DNA from: Castellaniella sp040276065
GTDB lineage: Bacteria > Pseudomonadota > Gammaproteobacteria > Burkholderiales > Burkholderiaceae_B
NCBI RefSeq assembly: GCF_040276065.1
Contig: NZ_JBELOI010000007.1
Location: forward strand, 62,001-126,000
Direction of reading: 5' to 3'
DNA: 64,000 nucleotides
The first letter of the stretch is position 1, and every line of letters starts with the position of its first letter. Both the position numbers and the translations under genes were made by a program. Shown here one piece after another: positions 54,771 through 62,621 of the stretch. The notes under the pieces were generated by a model. The model was not told the DNA's origin. It worked only from the letters and a program-made list of their open reading frames with translations, and searched no databases.

Positions 54771-57017
54771 ATGAAAATCCGCCATTTGATCATCCTTGCG
54801 TTGGGCCTTGGCCTGCCCGGCCCGTCCCATGCCCAACTGATGAAGCATGGCTCCCATCACATCCTGGGCGCGCCGCCACCGGCTTCGCCTGTGGCGGCCC
54901 TGCTTGCCCCTGAGGCGCCCTGGGATCCTTCCCCGGCGCCTTTTTTGTTGACCGGGGATCCCGTTGTCGTCGACCGCGACCGCCTCATCACCCGTGAGCT
55001 GCGCATCCAGTCCGTCACGGCCATCGATGTCGCCGGGGGGCATGTCCTGCGCATCGAAGGAACCGTGGGCAACGCGCCCGCGACCACCGGCGGCCTCTAC
55101 AAACTTGGCGCCGGCCACATGGCCCTGTCCGGCGCCAACACCGTCCGAGGCAACTCCGCCCTGCTGCAAGGCAGCCTGGCCCTGCTGGACGACCGTGCCC
55201 TGGGCGCGCCGTTGAACGCGCTGGACATCAATATCGGCACGCGCCTGGAATTCGCCGAGGGCGTGTCGATCGGCCAGACCTTCACCATCAAGCCCGTGGA
55301 CCTGGCCGCCGAACTGCCCGCCCACTGGTGGGCGCCCGTCCCGCCACCGGCCGAGCCCCTGGCCGTCCAGTGGGTGGTCGAGCGCGGCGAGGCCACGCAT
55401 CTCGGCGACCTGTTCGGCCGCGCGCCCCTGATCAAGCAAGGCGCCGGCACCTTGCGCCTGGCCGGCTGGGGCGCCGCCTATACCGGCGACATGACGGTGC
55501 GCGACGGCGGCTTGCGGGTCGATGGCGCCTTTGGCGGGCGGGTGCTCGTCGAGCCCGGCGCCGCCCTGTCGGGCACCGGCCTGGTTGGGCGCATCGAGGT
55601 GGGCGGCGTCCTGGCGCCGGGCGCGGCGCACGGAGTCGGCACCCTCATGGCCGTGCACGAGGCGCGCCTGCTGCCGGGCGCATCGATGCACGTGCGCATC
55701 GATGCGGCGGGCGAGGCCGACCGCCTCTGGTCGCTCGGGACGGCCGCGGTGGACGGCGCCCTGCACGTCCAGGCACAGCCTGGCGCCTGGGACGAGGCCA
55801 GCCGCTGGACCATCGTGCAGGCCGACGGCGGCCTCGAGGCCGGCCGGTTCGCCTCGGCCTCCAGCAATCTGCCGTATTTTTCACCTGTCCTCGAGTACGG
55901 CGCGGATCGCATTGTGCTGGCGCTGCGGCGCAACCAGGCGGGGCTGGAAACCTGTGCCGACGGCGGCACGGCGCAGGCGGCCGCGCGCGCGATCGAAGGC
56001 GGCGTCCAGCCGCTGGCCGAGCGCATCGTCCGCCAGGACTGTGCGCGGGCTGCGGAGCTACTGGCTGCATTCGCCCACTCGGGCGCCGCATCCTGGCGCG
56101 GCGCCGTATTGGAGGACAGCCGCCACCTGCGCGAAGCCGCCTTGGCTCACGCCGGCAGTGGCCGCGCCTGGGTCCGCCAGTGGATGGTGGCCGCCGAGCG
56201 CGATGCGCGCAGCAGCAAAGGCGGGACCATCCGCGGCGATGCGCGCGACGTCATGGGCGTGCTGGCGGGCGTGGATCGCGCCTTGTCCACCGGGTGGCAC
56301 CTCGGCGTGTTCGCCGGTGCCCAGCACGTGGATTACGGCAGTTTGGGGGCCGCCGGCGCCCCCGGCGGCCTGGCGGTGCGCGACGCCAGCCTGCACCTTG
56401 GCCTGGGCATCGTCCATCGCCCCGGTGCGGGGCATCGGCTCAGCGCGGGCGTTGCGCACGCCTGGCATCGCGGCGCCGGCCGTCGATGGACGGTCGATGA
56501 CGATAGCCCCCTGCGCGCCACCCAGCATGCGCGCAGCACGCAAGCCTGGGTCGAGTGGCGCTACGACGACGCACACGCGGCCGATCACTGGACCTTTGCG
56601 CCGGTTGCACGCCTGGCCTGGGTGCGCCTGGACAGCCGGGACTATACGGAGACGGGCGGCCCGGAGGCCCTGCACGTGCAAGGCGCCGTGGACCAGCGCG
56701 CCTTTGCCCACGCGGCCTTGGGGGCCCGCCGCGCCTGGCCCGTGCCGCACGGTCACGCCGTGCTGCGCGCGGCCCTGGGCTGGGATGCCTTGCTGGGTTC
56801 GCCGGACATCATCAGCACCCAGTCCTTTCGCGAGGATGCCGTTGGGCGGGCTTTCGAGGCAGGCGGACAACCCCTCGCGCGCCATGCCCTGCGCCTGGAC
56901 CTGGGGGTGGATGCGCCCCTGGCGCCAGGTGTGCGCGGCGGGATTGGCTATACCGGCCAGTACCGCGGCGGCGGCCGGCAGCATGGAGTGTTGCTGAGCC
57001 TGTCGGCGGCGCTGTAG
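54771..57017 (+). CDS. Autotransporter (type Va) with short passenger
   Basis: A 748-aa outer-membrane autotransporter. A signal peptide (LIILALGLGLPGPSHA) is followed by a passenger with beta-helix autotransporter repeats (GAGTLRLAG, the classic LxGxNT-type GANTVRGNS, and PGAALSGTGLVGRIEVGG). From about residue 470 comes the C-terminal beta-barrel domain (WVRQWMVAAERDARS, then alternating strands to the end). The passenger is short, and the C-terminal residue is Leu, not the usual Phe/Trp. Strong AAGGAG before ATG 54771 fixes the start. Its position between rfaH and the O-antigen genes suggests a surface function, but no specific adhesin motif was seen. Confidence 0.88.
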   Translation: MKIRHLIILALGLGLPGPSHAQLMKHGSHHILGAPPPASPVAALLAPEAPWDPSPAPFLLTGDPVVVDRDRLITRELRIQSVTAIDVAGGHVLRIEGTVGNAPATTGGLYKLGAGHMALSGANTVRGNSALLQGSLALLDDRALGAPLNALDINIGTRLEFAEGVSIGQTFTIKPVDLAAELPAHWWAPVPPPAEPLAVQWVVERGEATHLGDLFGRAPLIKQGAGTLRLAGWGAAYTGDMTVRDGGLRVDGAFGGRVLVEPGAALSGTGLVGRIEVGGVLAPGAAHGVGTLMAVHEARLLPGASMHVRIDAAGEADRLWSLGTAAVDGALHVQAQPGAWDEASRWTIVQADGGLEAGRFASASSNLPYFSPVLEYGADRIVLALRRNQAGLETCADGGTAQAAARAIEGGVQPLAERIVRQDCARAAELLAAFAHSGAASWRGAVLEDSRHLREAALAHAGSGRAWVRQWMVAAERDARSSKGGTIRGDARDVMGVLAGVDRALSTGWHLGVFAGAQHVDYGSLGAAGAPGGLAVRDASLHLGLGIVHRPGAGHRLSAGVAHAWHRGAGRRWTVDDDSPLRATQHARSTQAWVEWRYDDAHAADHWTFAPVARLAWVRLDSRDYTETGGPEALHVQGAVDQRAFAHAALGARRAWPVPHGHAVLRAALGWDALLGSPDIISTQSFREDAVGRAFEAGGQPLARHALRLDLGVDAPLAPGVRGGIGYTGQYRGGGRQHGVLLSLSAAL

Positions 57018-57072
57018 GACGCTAGCCCAGGCCCAGAAAGCGTCGGATCACCACGTTCACGGCCGGCATCGT

Positions 57073-57276
57073 TTGCTTGTCCACGTGGCCGATCCTCTGG
57101 CCCTCGCCCAAATTGTCGAGGCCCAGCAGCGTCCCCGCGCGGCCGTCATCCGGGACGCGGTCGAGGCTTATATCGCCAATCACGCACGCCCCTCGGGGGC
57201 CGAGGTCTTCGGTGCCTGGCGCGACAAGAGGCTGGATGGGCTCGAGTACCAGCAGACCCTGAGGTCTGAATGGTGA
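57073..57276 (+). CDS. Probable RHH antitoxin (VapB-like), 5' end uncertain
   Basis: A 67-aa protein with the ribbon-helix-helix antitoxin pattern AQIVEAQQRPRAAVIRDAVEAYIANH, overlapping the PIN toxin gene by 7 nt, as in VapBC-like pairs. The only start in frame is TTG at 57073, and the normal N-terminal beta strand of such antitoxins is not in this frame. A similar-looking strand (ITTFTA) is present just upstream in another frame, so the 5' end may be frameshifted or truncated. Confidence 0.65.
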   Translation: MLVHVADPLALAQIVEAQQRPRAAVIRDAVEAYIANHARPSGAEVFGAWRDKRLDGLEYQQTLRSEW

Positions 57277-57641
57277 GGGCGCTGTTCGATACGAACATTC
57301 TGATCGACTATCTGGGCGGCATCCCCGCCGCCAAGGCCGAGCTTGCGCGCTACGCGCGGCCCGCAATCAGCGTGATCACCTGGATGGAGGTCATGGCTGG
57401 CGTGACGCGAGAGGACGAGGCCATGATCCGCGCCTGGCTGACCACGTTCGATCGGGTCGCGCTGGATGAAACCGTTGCCGATCGTGCGGTCTCCATTCGG
57501 GCGCAGCGACGCATCCGCCTGCCCGATGCCATCATCTGGGCCTCGGCACAAGTCCATTCCATGCTGTTGGTCTCGCGCAATACCAAGGACTTCCCGCCGG
57601 ACGAGCCGGGTGTGCGCATGCCATATGAGGCCCGCCGTTGA
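57270..57641 (+). CDS. PIN-domain ribonuclease toxin (VapC-like)
   Basis: A 123-aa PIN-domain protein with the acidic active-site set Asp7 (LFDTNILIDYL), Glu40 (TWMEVMAG), Asp86 (LPDAIIWASA) and Asp107 (RNTKDF). VapC toxins cleave specific RNAs when not bound by their antitoxin. It overlaps the antitoxin-like gene upstream. All four acidic residues are present, so the toxin looks functional even though the antitoxin start is unclear. The 224 bp after it, up to the ops site, contain no recognisable gene. Confidence 0.85.
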   Translation: MVRALFDTNILIDYLGGIPAAKAELARYARPAISVITWMEVMAGVTREDEAMIRAWLTTFDRVALDETVADRAVSIRAQRRIRLPDAIIWASAQVHSMLLVSRNTKDFPPDEPGVRMPYEARR

Positions 57642-57865
57642 ATTCCGATTACCGCGTTTCTCTGCAATGACAAACTTGGCCATGAGGACTTGATCGACTG
57701 CCTGCCGGACGAAGCCAGGTGTCATAAATTGAAGGGTCGGTTCAGTGGAAGCCCCCTGCCGCACGAGCCGTGTCAAAACCACTAGGCAACCCCCAACTCC
57801 TTGATGTACTATCGCGTTCACGCATTGAACATGCGCGAATGCGCTTGCCGACCGTGTCACGGCAC

Positions 57866-57877
57866 GGCGGTAGCGTG
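57866..57877 (+). promoter_or_regulatory. ops element (RfaH recruitment site)
   Basis: GGCGGTAGCGTG is identical over 12 bases to the core ops sequence that pauses RNA polymerase and recruits RfaH in enterobacteria. It is on the coding strand, 21 nt before the ATG of the first gene of the O-antigen run. Small inverted repeats (CCGTG-T-CACGG) lie just upstream. The upstream half of the JUMPstart consensus was not found. An rfaH-like gene is 3.2 kb away. Confidence 0.8.
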
Positions 57878-57898
57878 TTCGCTGGAATCACCAGTGCC

Positions 57899-58249
57899 AT
57901 GTCCATCGATACCCATCCCCACGACGAAAACCACCTCAAGGTCCTGCGCCTGCTGGAATCCGACCCCAGCCTCAGTCAGCGCGAGTTGTCCGAGGCCCTG
58001 GGCGTGAGCCTGGGCAAGACCAACTACTGCGTGCGCGCCCTGCTCGACAAGGGCCTGATCAAGATGCAGAACTTCCGCAACAGCCGGAACAAGCTGGGCT
58101 ATGCCTACCTGCTGACCCCGGCGGGGATCGCCGCCAAGGCGGATCTGACCGCCAGTTTCCTGAAGATCAAGCTGCGGGAATATGAGGCTTTGCGACGAGA
58201 AATCGAGGAGCTGCGGCGTGAGACATCGGCTGAGGATCCGATCAAATAG
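57899..58249 (+). CDS. MarR-type EPS-associated transcriptional regulator
   Basis: A 116-aa winged-helix protein (LLESDPSLSQRELSEALGVS, then GKTNYCVRALLDKGLIKMQN and GYAYLLTPAG) of the EPS-associated MarR family often found at the start of polysaccharide loci. The C-terminal part is a charged coiled-coil-like helix (LKIKLREYEALRREIEELRR). The start at 57899 places it 21 nt after the ops site. A longer frame from 57770 would run through the ops element and is rejected. Its exact target is unknown. Confidence 0.82.
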   Translation: MSIDTHPHDENHLKVLRLLESDPSLSQRELSEALGVSLGKTNYCVRALLDKGLIKMQNFRNSRNKLGYAYLLTPAGIAAKADLTASFLKIKLREYEALRREIEELRRETSAEDPIK

Positions 58250-58292
58250 GCAATCCCTCTATCCAATTACTTCAAACTACTCGACTATCGAC

Positions 58293-59237
58293 ATGAAAAA
58301 CTTTGCTCTGATTGGTGCCGCCGGCTATATCGCCCCGCGCCATATGAAAGCCATCAAGGACACCGGCAACCGTCTGGTCGCCGCCTTGGACCCGAACGAC
58401 TCCGTGGGCATCATCGACAGCCATTTCCCGGAAGCAGAGTTCTTTACCGAGTTCGAGCGCTTTGACCGCCACATCGACAAGATGCGCCGGTCGGAAAAGT
58501 CGGAAAACATCGACTACGTGTCGATCTGTTCGCCCAATTACCTGCACGATTCGCACATGCGGTTCGCCTTGCGCTCGGACGCCGATGCGATCTGTGAAAA
58601 ACCCCTGGTGCTGAACCCCTGGAATATCGACGGCCTGCAAGAGATCGAGCGCGACACGGGCCGCAAGGTCAACACCATCCTGCAACTGCGAGTACACCCG
58701 GCCATCGTGGCCCTGCGCGACAAGGTGCGGGCGCAGGCCAAGGACACCAAGCACGAGGTCGATCTGACCTACATCACCTCACGTGGGCACTGGTACCTGC
58801 AATCCTGGAAGGGCAGCCTCAAGAAGTCCGGCGGCATCGCCACCAACATCGGCGTGCACTTTTTTGACATGCTGCACTATATCTTTGGTGATTTGCAGGA
58901 CAATATCGTGCACCACGGCGAGGACACCAAGGCCGCGGGCTATCTGGAATATGAACATGCGCGGGTGCGCTGGTTCCTGTCAGTGGATTACCGAGACGTG
59001 CCGCAGGCGCAGCGTGAGCAAGGCCAGCGCACCTTTCGCTCGATCACCGTGGATGGCGAGGAGATCGAGTTTTCCGGTGGCTTTACCGACCTGCATACCC
59101 GCAGCTACGAGGAAATCCTGGCGGGCCGCGGATTTGGCTTGGAGGAGAACCGCACGGCCATTGAGACGGTGTCCAATATCCGCAATGCGTCTATCGCGCC
59201 GCTGACGGGTGATTATCACCCCTTCCTGAAGCAATGA
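58293..59237 (+). CDS. wlbA: UDP-N-acetylglucosaminuronate 3-dehydrogenase (WlbA/WbpB type)
   Basis: Oxidises UDP-GlcNAcA at C3 to the 3-keto sugar, the first committed step toward UDP-2,3-diacetamido-2,3-dideoxy-uronic acids of the LPS. The 314-aa Gfo/Idh/MocA oxidoreductase has the Rossmann start LIGAAGYIAPRH near residue 5 and the conserved CEKPLVLN near residue 110. It also has GGIATNIGVHFFDML near residue 182, containing the catalytic His. ATG at 58293 matches WlbA-type lengths. The next gene overlaps by ATGA. The following aminotransferase of the pathway (wlbC/wbpE) is not adjacent here. Confidence 0.9.
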   Translation: MKNFALIGAAGYIAPRHMKAIKDTGNRLVAALDPNDSVGIIDSHFPEAEFFTEFERFDRHIDKMRRSEKSENIDYVSICSPNYLHDSHMRFALRSDADAICEKPLVLNPWNIDGLQEIERDTGRKVNTILQLRVHPAIVALRDKVRAQAKDTKHEVDLTYITSRGHWYLQSWKGSLKKSGGIATNIGVHFFDMLHYIFGDLQDNIVHHGEDTKAAGYLEYEHARVRWFLSVDYRDVPQAQREQGQRTFRSITVDGEEIEFSGGFTDLHTRSYEEILAGRGFGLEENRTAIETVSNIRNASIAPLTGDYHPFLKQ

Positions 59238-59809
59238 GCCACTATCAGCACGAGAGCGCCATCGTCGACGAGGGTGCACAAATCGGCGAAGGCAGCCGGA
59301 TCTGGCATTTCGTCCACGTCTGCGGCGGCGCACGCATCGGCGCCGGCGTATCCCTAGGACAGAATGTATTCGTCGGCAACAAGGTCGTGATCGGCGACCA
59401 TTGCAAGATCCAGAACAACGTGTCCGTCTACGACAACGTGACCCTGGAGGAGGGCGTGTTCTGCGGCCCCAGCATGGTGTTCACCAACGTCTATAACCCG
59501 CGCTCGCTGATCGAGCGCAAGGACGAATACCGCAACACCTTGGTCAAGAAAGGCGCGACGCTGGGCGCGAACTGCACCATTGTGTGTGGGGTGACCATCG
59601 GCGAGTACGCCTTCGTCGGCGCCGGTGCGGTGGTGAACAAGGACGTGCCGGCGTACGCGCTGATGGTGGGCGTGCCGGCGCGGCAGATCGGCTGGATGAG
59701 CGAGCATGGGGAACAGTTGGATTTGCCGCTCACGGGTGAGGGCGAGACCGCCTGTTCGCATACCGGTGCGACATACCGGCTGTCGGACGGACAGTGCGCC
59801 CGCCTCTGA
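59234..59809 (+). CDS. wlbB: N-acetyltransferase for UDP-GlcNAc3NA (WlbB/WbpD type)
   Basis: Acetylates the 3-amino group of UDP-GlcNAc3NA using acetyl-CoA. The 191-aa protein is a left-handed beta-helix transferase with hexapeptide repeats (VDEGAQIGEGSRIWHFVHV, GARIGAGVSLGQNVFVG, GATLGANCTIVCG). It also has the family segment FTNVYNPRSLIERKDEYRNT. ATGA coupling to wlbA supports the pathway assignment. The length is normal for WlbB. Confidence 0.9.
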   Translation: MSHYQHESAIVDEGAQIGEGSRIWHFVHVCGGARIGAGVSLGQNVFVGNKVVIGDHCKIQNNVSVYDNVTLEEGVFCGPSMVFTNVYNPRSLIERKDEYRNTLVKKGATLGANCTIVCGVTIGEYAFVGAGAVVNKDVPAYALMVGVPARQIGWMSEHGEQLDLPLTGEGETACSHTGATYRLSDGQCARL

Positions 59810-60996
59810 CACTCCTCCGGGTGCTGGTCCTGTATGCGCACTACGGCGTGCGCGCCAGCTATTACGATGACTGGCTGGACGCCTTGCGCGGACACAGAAA
59901 ATTGCAGGTGTCCGAGATCAATATCAGTAGCCTCGGCGCGCGTGGCCAGTTGAAGCGAAGGCTGCCGGATGCCGATCTGGTCATCCTGTTGCATTCCGTG
60001 AATGCCGACCAGGTTTTCTACCTCGAGCCTCTTGCTTCGTTATTGGCCGAGCGCCGCTGCAAACTATTGAGCTTCGTGGGAAACGAAGTAAACCTGCCCG
60101 GTGCGCCCATCTCGGAAAAAAGACGGGTACTGCGGATGGTGCGCCCTGATTGGATTGCCACCCAGCTGCTTGAAGAGGCCGGCAGGTATCTTTGGGGCGA
60201 TATCGCGCCGGTTGTCGCCATCCCACACGCTCTCAATCCCGCCGCCTTCCAGCGCCGGGAAAACCTGGCCGACCGGCATATCGACGTCGGTTTGCGTAGC
60301 TTCCGCTATTCCGCGGTGTTGGGTGACCTGGATCGGAATCGGGTGATGGATTGGGTTTCCGAGGTCGGGCCGACGGCCGGCCTTTTGGTCGATATCAGTC
60401 AGCAAAGATTCGATCGTACTGGCTGGGCAGCGTATCTAAATGCCTGTCGGACGACGATCGCCACAGAGGCCGGATCCTGGTATCTGCAAACCGACGACGC
60501 ATTGGTTGCTGCGGTTCTGCAAGCCTATTCGGGCCGCGGCTTTGTTTTGCCCGCCAAGAGCCATAGCCTGCGCAGGCTCGTCCATCGCCTGCCGTGGGCC
60601 TTGCGTGAAAGGCTGATGCGCTGGCTGTCCCGAGGTCCGTTTCGCTACGAGGCCACCTCGCTTAGCCGAGTGTCGGACAGCGAGATACTGGCGAAATTTT
60701 TCTTGAATGCCGACAAGGCGCCCATCTACGGAAAGTGCATTTCCTCCAGGCATTTCGACGCCATCGGGACCGGTACCGCCCAGATCCTGCTGGCGGGTCG
60801 CTATAACGACATCCTCATGCCTGGGCAGGATTATTTGGAGCTCAAGGACGATTTATCGAATGGAGACGAGGTGCTGGAACAACTACGGGACACGGATTTA
60901 TTGGAAACAATGTCTCGTCATGCCTTGGAAAAAGTGATGTCGCAACATACCTATGCGCATCGTGTCCAGCAGATTCTGGACCTGCTCGAGGCATGA
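59794..60996 (+). CDS. Putative glycosyltransferase
   Basis: A 400-aa protein likely to add a sugar to the growing LPS O-unit. It resembles GT-B family glycosyltransferases: an N-terminal domain beginning VLVLYAHYGVRASYYDD, and a C-terminal part with GTGTAQILLAGRYNDILMPGQDYLELKDDLSN, the typical stretch before a glucosyltransferase family 1 C-terminus. The GTG start at 59794 overlaps wlbB by 16 nt. A later GTG at 59821 is an alternative. Donor and acceptor are unknown. It is followed by an ATGA overlap with a small reading frame. Confidence 0.75.
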   Translation: MRPPLTLLRVLVLYAHYGVRASYYDDWLDALRGHRKLQVSEINISSLGARGQLKRRLPDADLVILLHSVNADQVFYLEPLASLLAERRCKLLSFVGNEVNLPGAPISEKRRVLRMVRPDWIATQLLEEAGRYLWGDIAPVVAIPHALNPAAFQRRENLADRHIDVGLRSFRYSAVLGDLDRNRVMDWVSEVGPTAGLLVDISQQRFDRTGWAAYLNACRTTIATEAGSWYLQTDDALVAAVLQAYSGRGFVLPAKSHSLRRLVHRLPWALRERLMRWLSRGPFRYEATSLSRVSDSEILAKFFLNADKAPIYGKCISSRHFDAIGTGTAQILLAGRYNDILMPGQDYLELKDDLSNGDEVLEQLRDTDLLETMSRHALEKVMSQHTYAHRVQQILDLLEA

Positions 60997-61042
60997 CGAC
61001 CAGGAATGACATGCTCAGCCCGGCGCCCGGTCAAGGGGCGCA

Positions 61043-61384
61043 ATGGTTGAGGGTGCTGGCCGTATCCGACCTGTTGGCGATCCTCCAGCCTCTCTTACAC
61101 TGTATTACGCTGCGTGGCCAGTCCCAGGCAGTTCACTGCGTGATTGGGCCGCCTACCTGTTCAGCGCGGGATTCCTGGTTAGCCTGGCTTTTCGCCCTGC
61201 GCACTTCCGCCACATGAGCGCGGCGCTTGCATTCAGCATGGTCATGCTGTCGGACCCATCCGGCCGTGCGGCATACCGCCGCGCGCTCGATGAGCGGGCC
61301 GATGCGTATGAGCGCGGGTCACAGGTGGATCAGCTTGTCGAGATCCTGCACGCGGCACAGGCCCAGAACCTTGTCAGGGCATGA
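61043..61384 (+). CDS. Small hypothetical protein, possibly decayed gene
   Basis: A 113-aa reading frame with an AAGGGG ribosome-binding-like sequence before ATG 61043. It has a hydrophobic segment (AAYLFSAGFLVSLAF) and a charged C-terminal helix (ALDERADAYERGSQVDQLVEILHAAQ). I do not recognise it. A different frame starts at 60993 with an ATGA overlap to the glycosyltransferase and shares the region, so the two frames may be parts of one gene broken by a frameshift. The whole gap 60997-61487 holds no other candidate gene. Confidence 0.35.
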   Translation: MVEGAGRIRPVGDPPASLTLYYAAWPVPGSSLRDWAAYLFSAGFLVSLAFRPAHFRHMSAALAFSMVMLSDPSGRAAYRRALDERADAYERGSQVDQLVEILHAAQAQNLVRA

Positions 61385-61487
61385 ACGAGGCGCATGTCGC
61401 CTTGTTATACTGGCGTGTTCATTTCCTGAACGCATTAGATTGCCTGCCAAACCTCAATACTGCTTCGCATAGGGAACGCACACACCC

Positions 61488-62561
61488 ATGAAGTTGCTCA
61501 CCGTCATCGGGGCGCGGCCCCAGTTCATCAAGGCCGCCACGGTTTCCAGGGCGCTTGCCGAGCATTTTCCCGGTGCACGGGAAATATTGGTCCATACCGG
61601 CCAGCATTATGACGCCAATATGTCCGACGTGTTCTTCGACGAGCTGGAGATCCCGCGGCCCGATCACCACCTGGGGATTGGCGGTGGATCGCATGGCCAG
61701 AATACAGGCCGCATGCTTGAAAAGCTCGACGCGTTGATGGCCGCCGAACAGCCGGACTGGATCCTGGTGTATGGCGATACAGACAGCACCCTCGCAGGCG
61801 CCTTGGCGGCGGCCAAACTCCATATCCCCGTGGCTCACGTCGAAGCCGGACTGCGGTCCTTCAATCGACGCATGCCCGAGGAAATCAACCGCATCCTGAC
61901 GGATCATGTCGCAGACATGCTGTTCGTGCCCACCCAGGTGGCCAGGACCAACCTTAGGAACGAGGGCATCGGGGACGCGAAAATCCATATGGCCGGCGAC
62001 GTGATGTACGATGCCGCCCTTCACTATCGGACGCGCGCGCGTCAGCCGCAGTGGTTTTCCCAGCTAGGGGCGGGCGCTTTTGCGCTTTGCACGATCCATC
62101 GCGCGGAAAACACCGATGATCCTGATCGGATGCGAGGCATTCTTGCAGGCCTTGCGCAATCACGCCTGCCAGTGGTGTTGCCGCTGCACCCCCGGACCCG
62201 CAAACAGCTAGCACAGCATGGCCTCGAACTGCCGGACACCGTTCGGGTAGTCGATCCGGTTGGCTACCTGGAAATGGTTTGGCTCGAATCGCATTGCGAT
62301 CTGGTGGTGACGGACTCGGGCGGCGTGCAAAAAGAGGCCTACTTCCATGGCAAGCCCTGCGTCACCTTGCGGGATGAGACCGAATGGGTCGAACTCGTCG
62401 AGGTCGGAGCCAATGTACTGGCGGGCGCCGATCCGGCACAAATCCGTTCTGCCATGGAACGGGCCGGCAGCTTGGGCGATACCCCTAAAGGCCTGTATGG
62501 TCAGGGCGACAGCGCGATGAACATACTGAGCCGGCTTGCCGGCGTGACACCAACGGCGTGA
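61488..62561 (+). CDS. wlbD: UDP-GlcNAc3NAcA 2-epimerase (WlbD/WbpI type)
   Basis: Non-hydrolysing UDP-sugar 2-epimerase, predicted to convert UDP-GlcNAc3NAcA to the manno form for LPS synthesis. The 357-aa GT-B-fold protein has the start LTVIGARPQFIKAA, GDTDSTLAGALAA near residue 95, HVEAGLRSF near 115, the substrate His region CTIHRAENT and the nucleotide loop TDSGGVQKEA near residue 280. A WecB-type UDP-GlcNAc 2-epimerase is the alternative. The wlbA/wlbB neighbours favour the diacetamido-uronate substrate. Confidence 0.88.
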   Translation: MKLLTVIGARPQFIKAATVSRALAEHFPGAREILVHTGQHYDANMSDVFFDELEIPRPDHHLGIGGGSHGQNTGRMLEKLDALMAAEQPDWILVYGDTDSTLAGALAAAKLHIPVAHVEAGLRSFNRRMPEEINRILTDHVADMLFVPTQVARTNLRNEGIGDAKIHMAGDVMYDAALHYRTRARQPQWFSQLGAGAFALCTIHRAENTDDPDRMRGILAGLAQSRLPVVLPLHPRTRKQLAQHGLELPDTVRVVDPVGYLEMVWLESHCDLVVTDSGGVQKEAYFHGKPCVTLRDETEWVELVEVGANVLAGADPAQIRSAMERAGSLGDTPKGLYGQGDSAMNILSRLAGVTPTA

Positions 62562-62621
62562 TACACGCCACTTTGATCCATTGAAACTGGGGGCGGGAAG
62601 CGCCCCAATCGAGAGGACAGC

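Noticed and set aside
57800..57870. Full JUMPstart sequence upstream of ops
   Set aside because: Only the ops core matches. The upstream JUMPstart half (with CTGGTAGCT) was not found.
57770..57898. Upstream extension of the MarR-type regulator
   Set aside because: It would put the ops element inside the coding sequence, and the extra residues show no conservation pattern. ATG 57899 gives the expected length.
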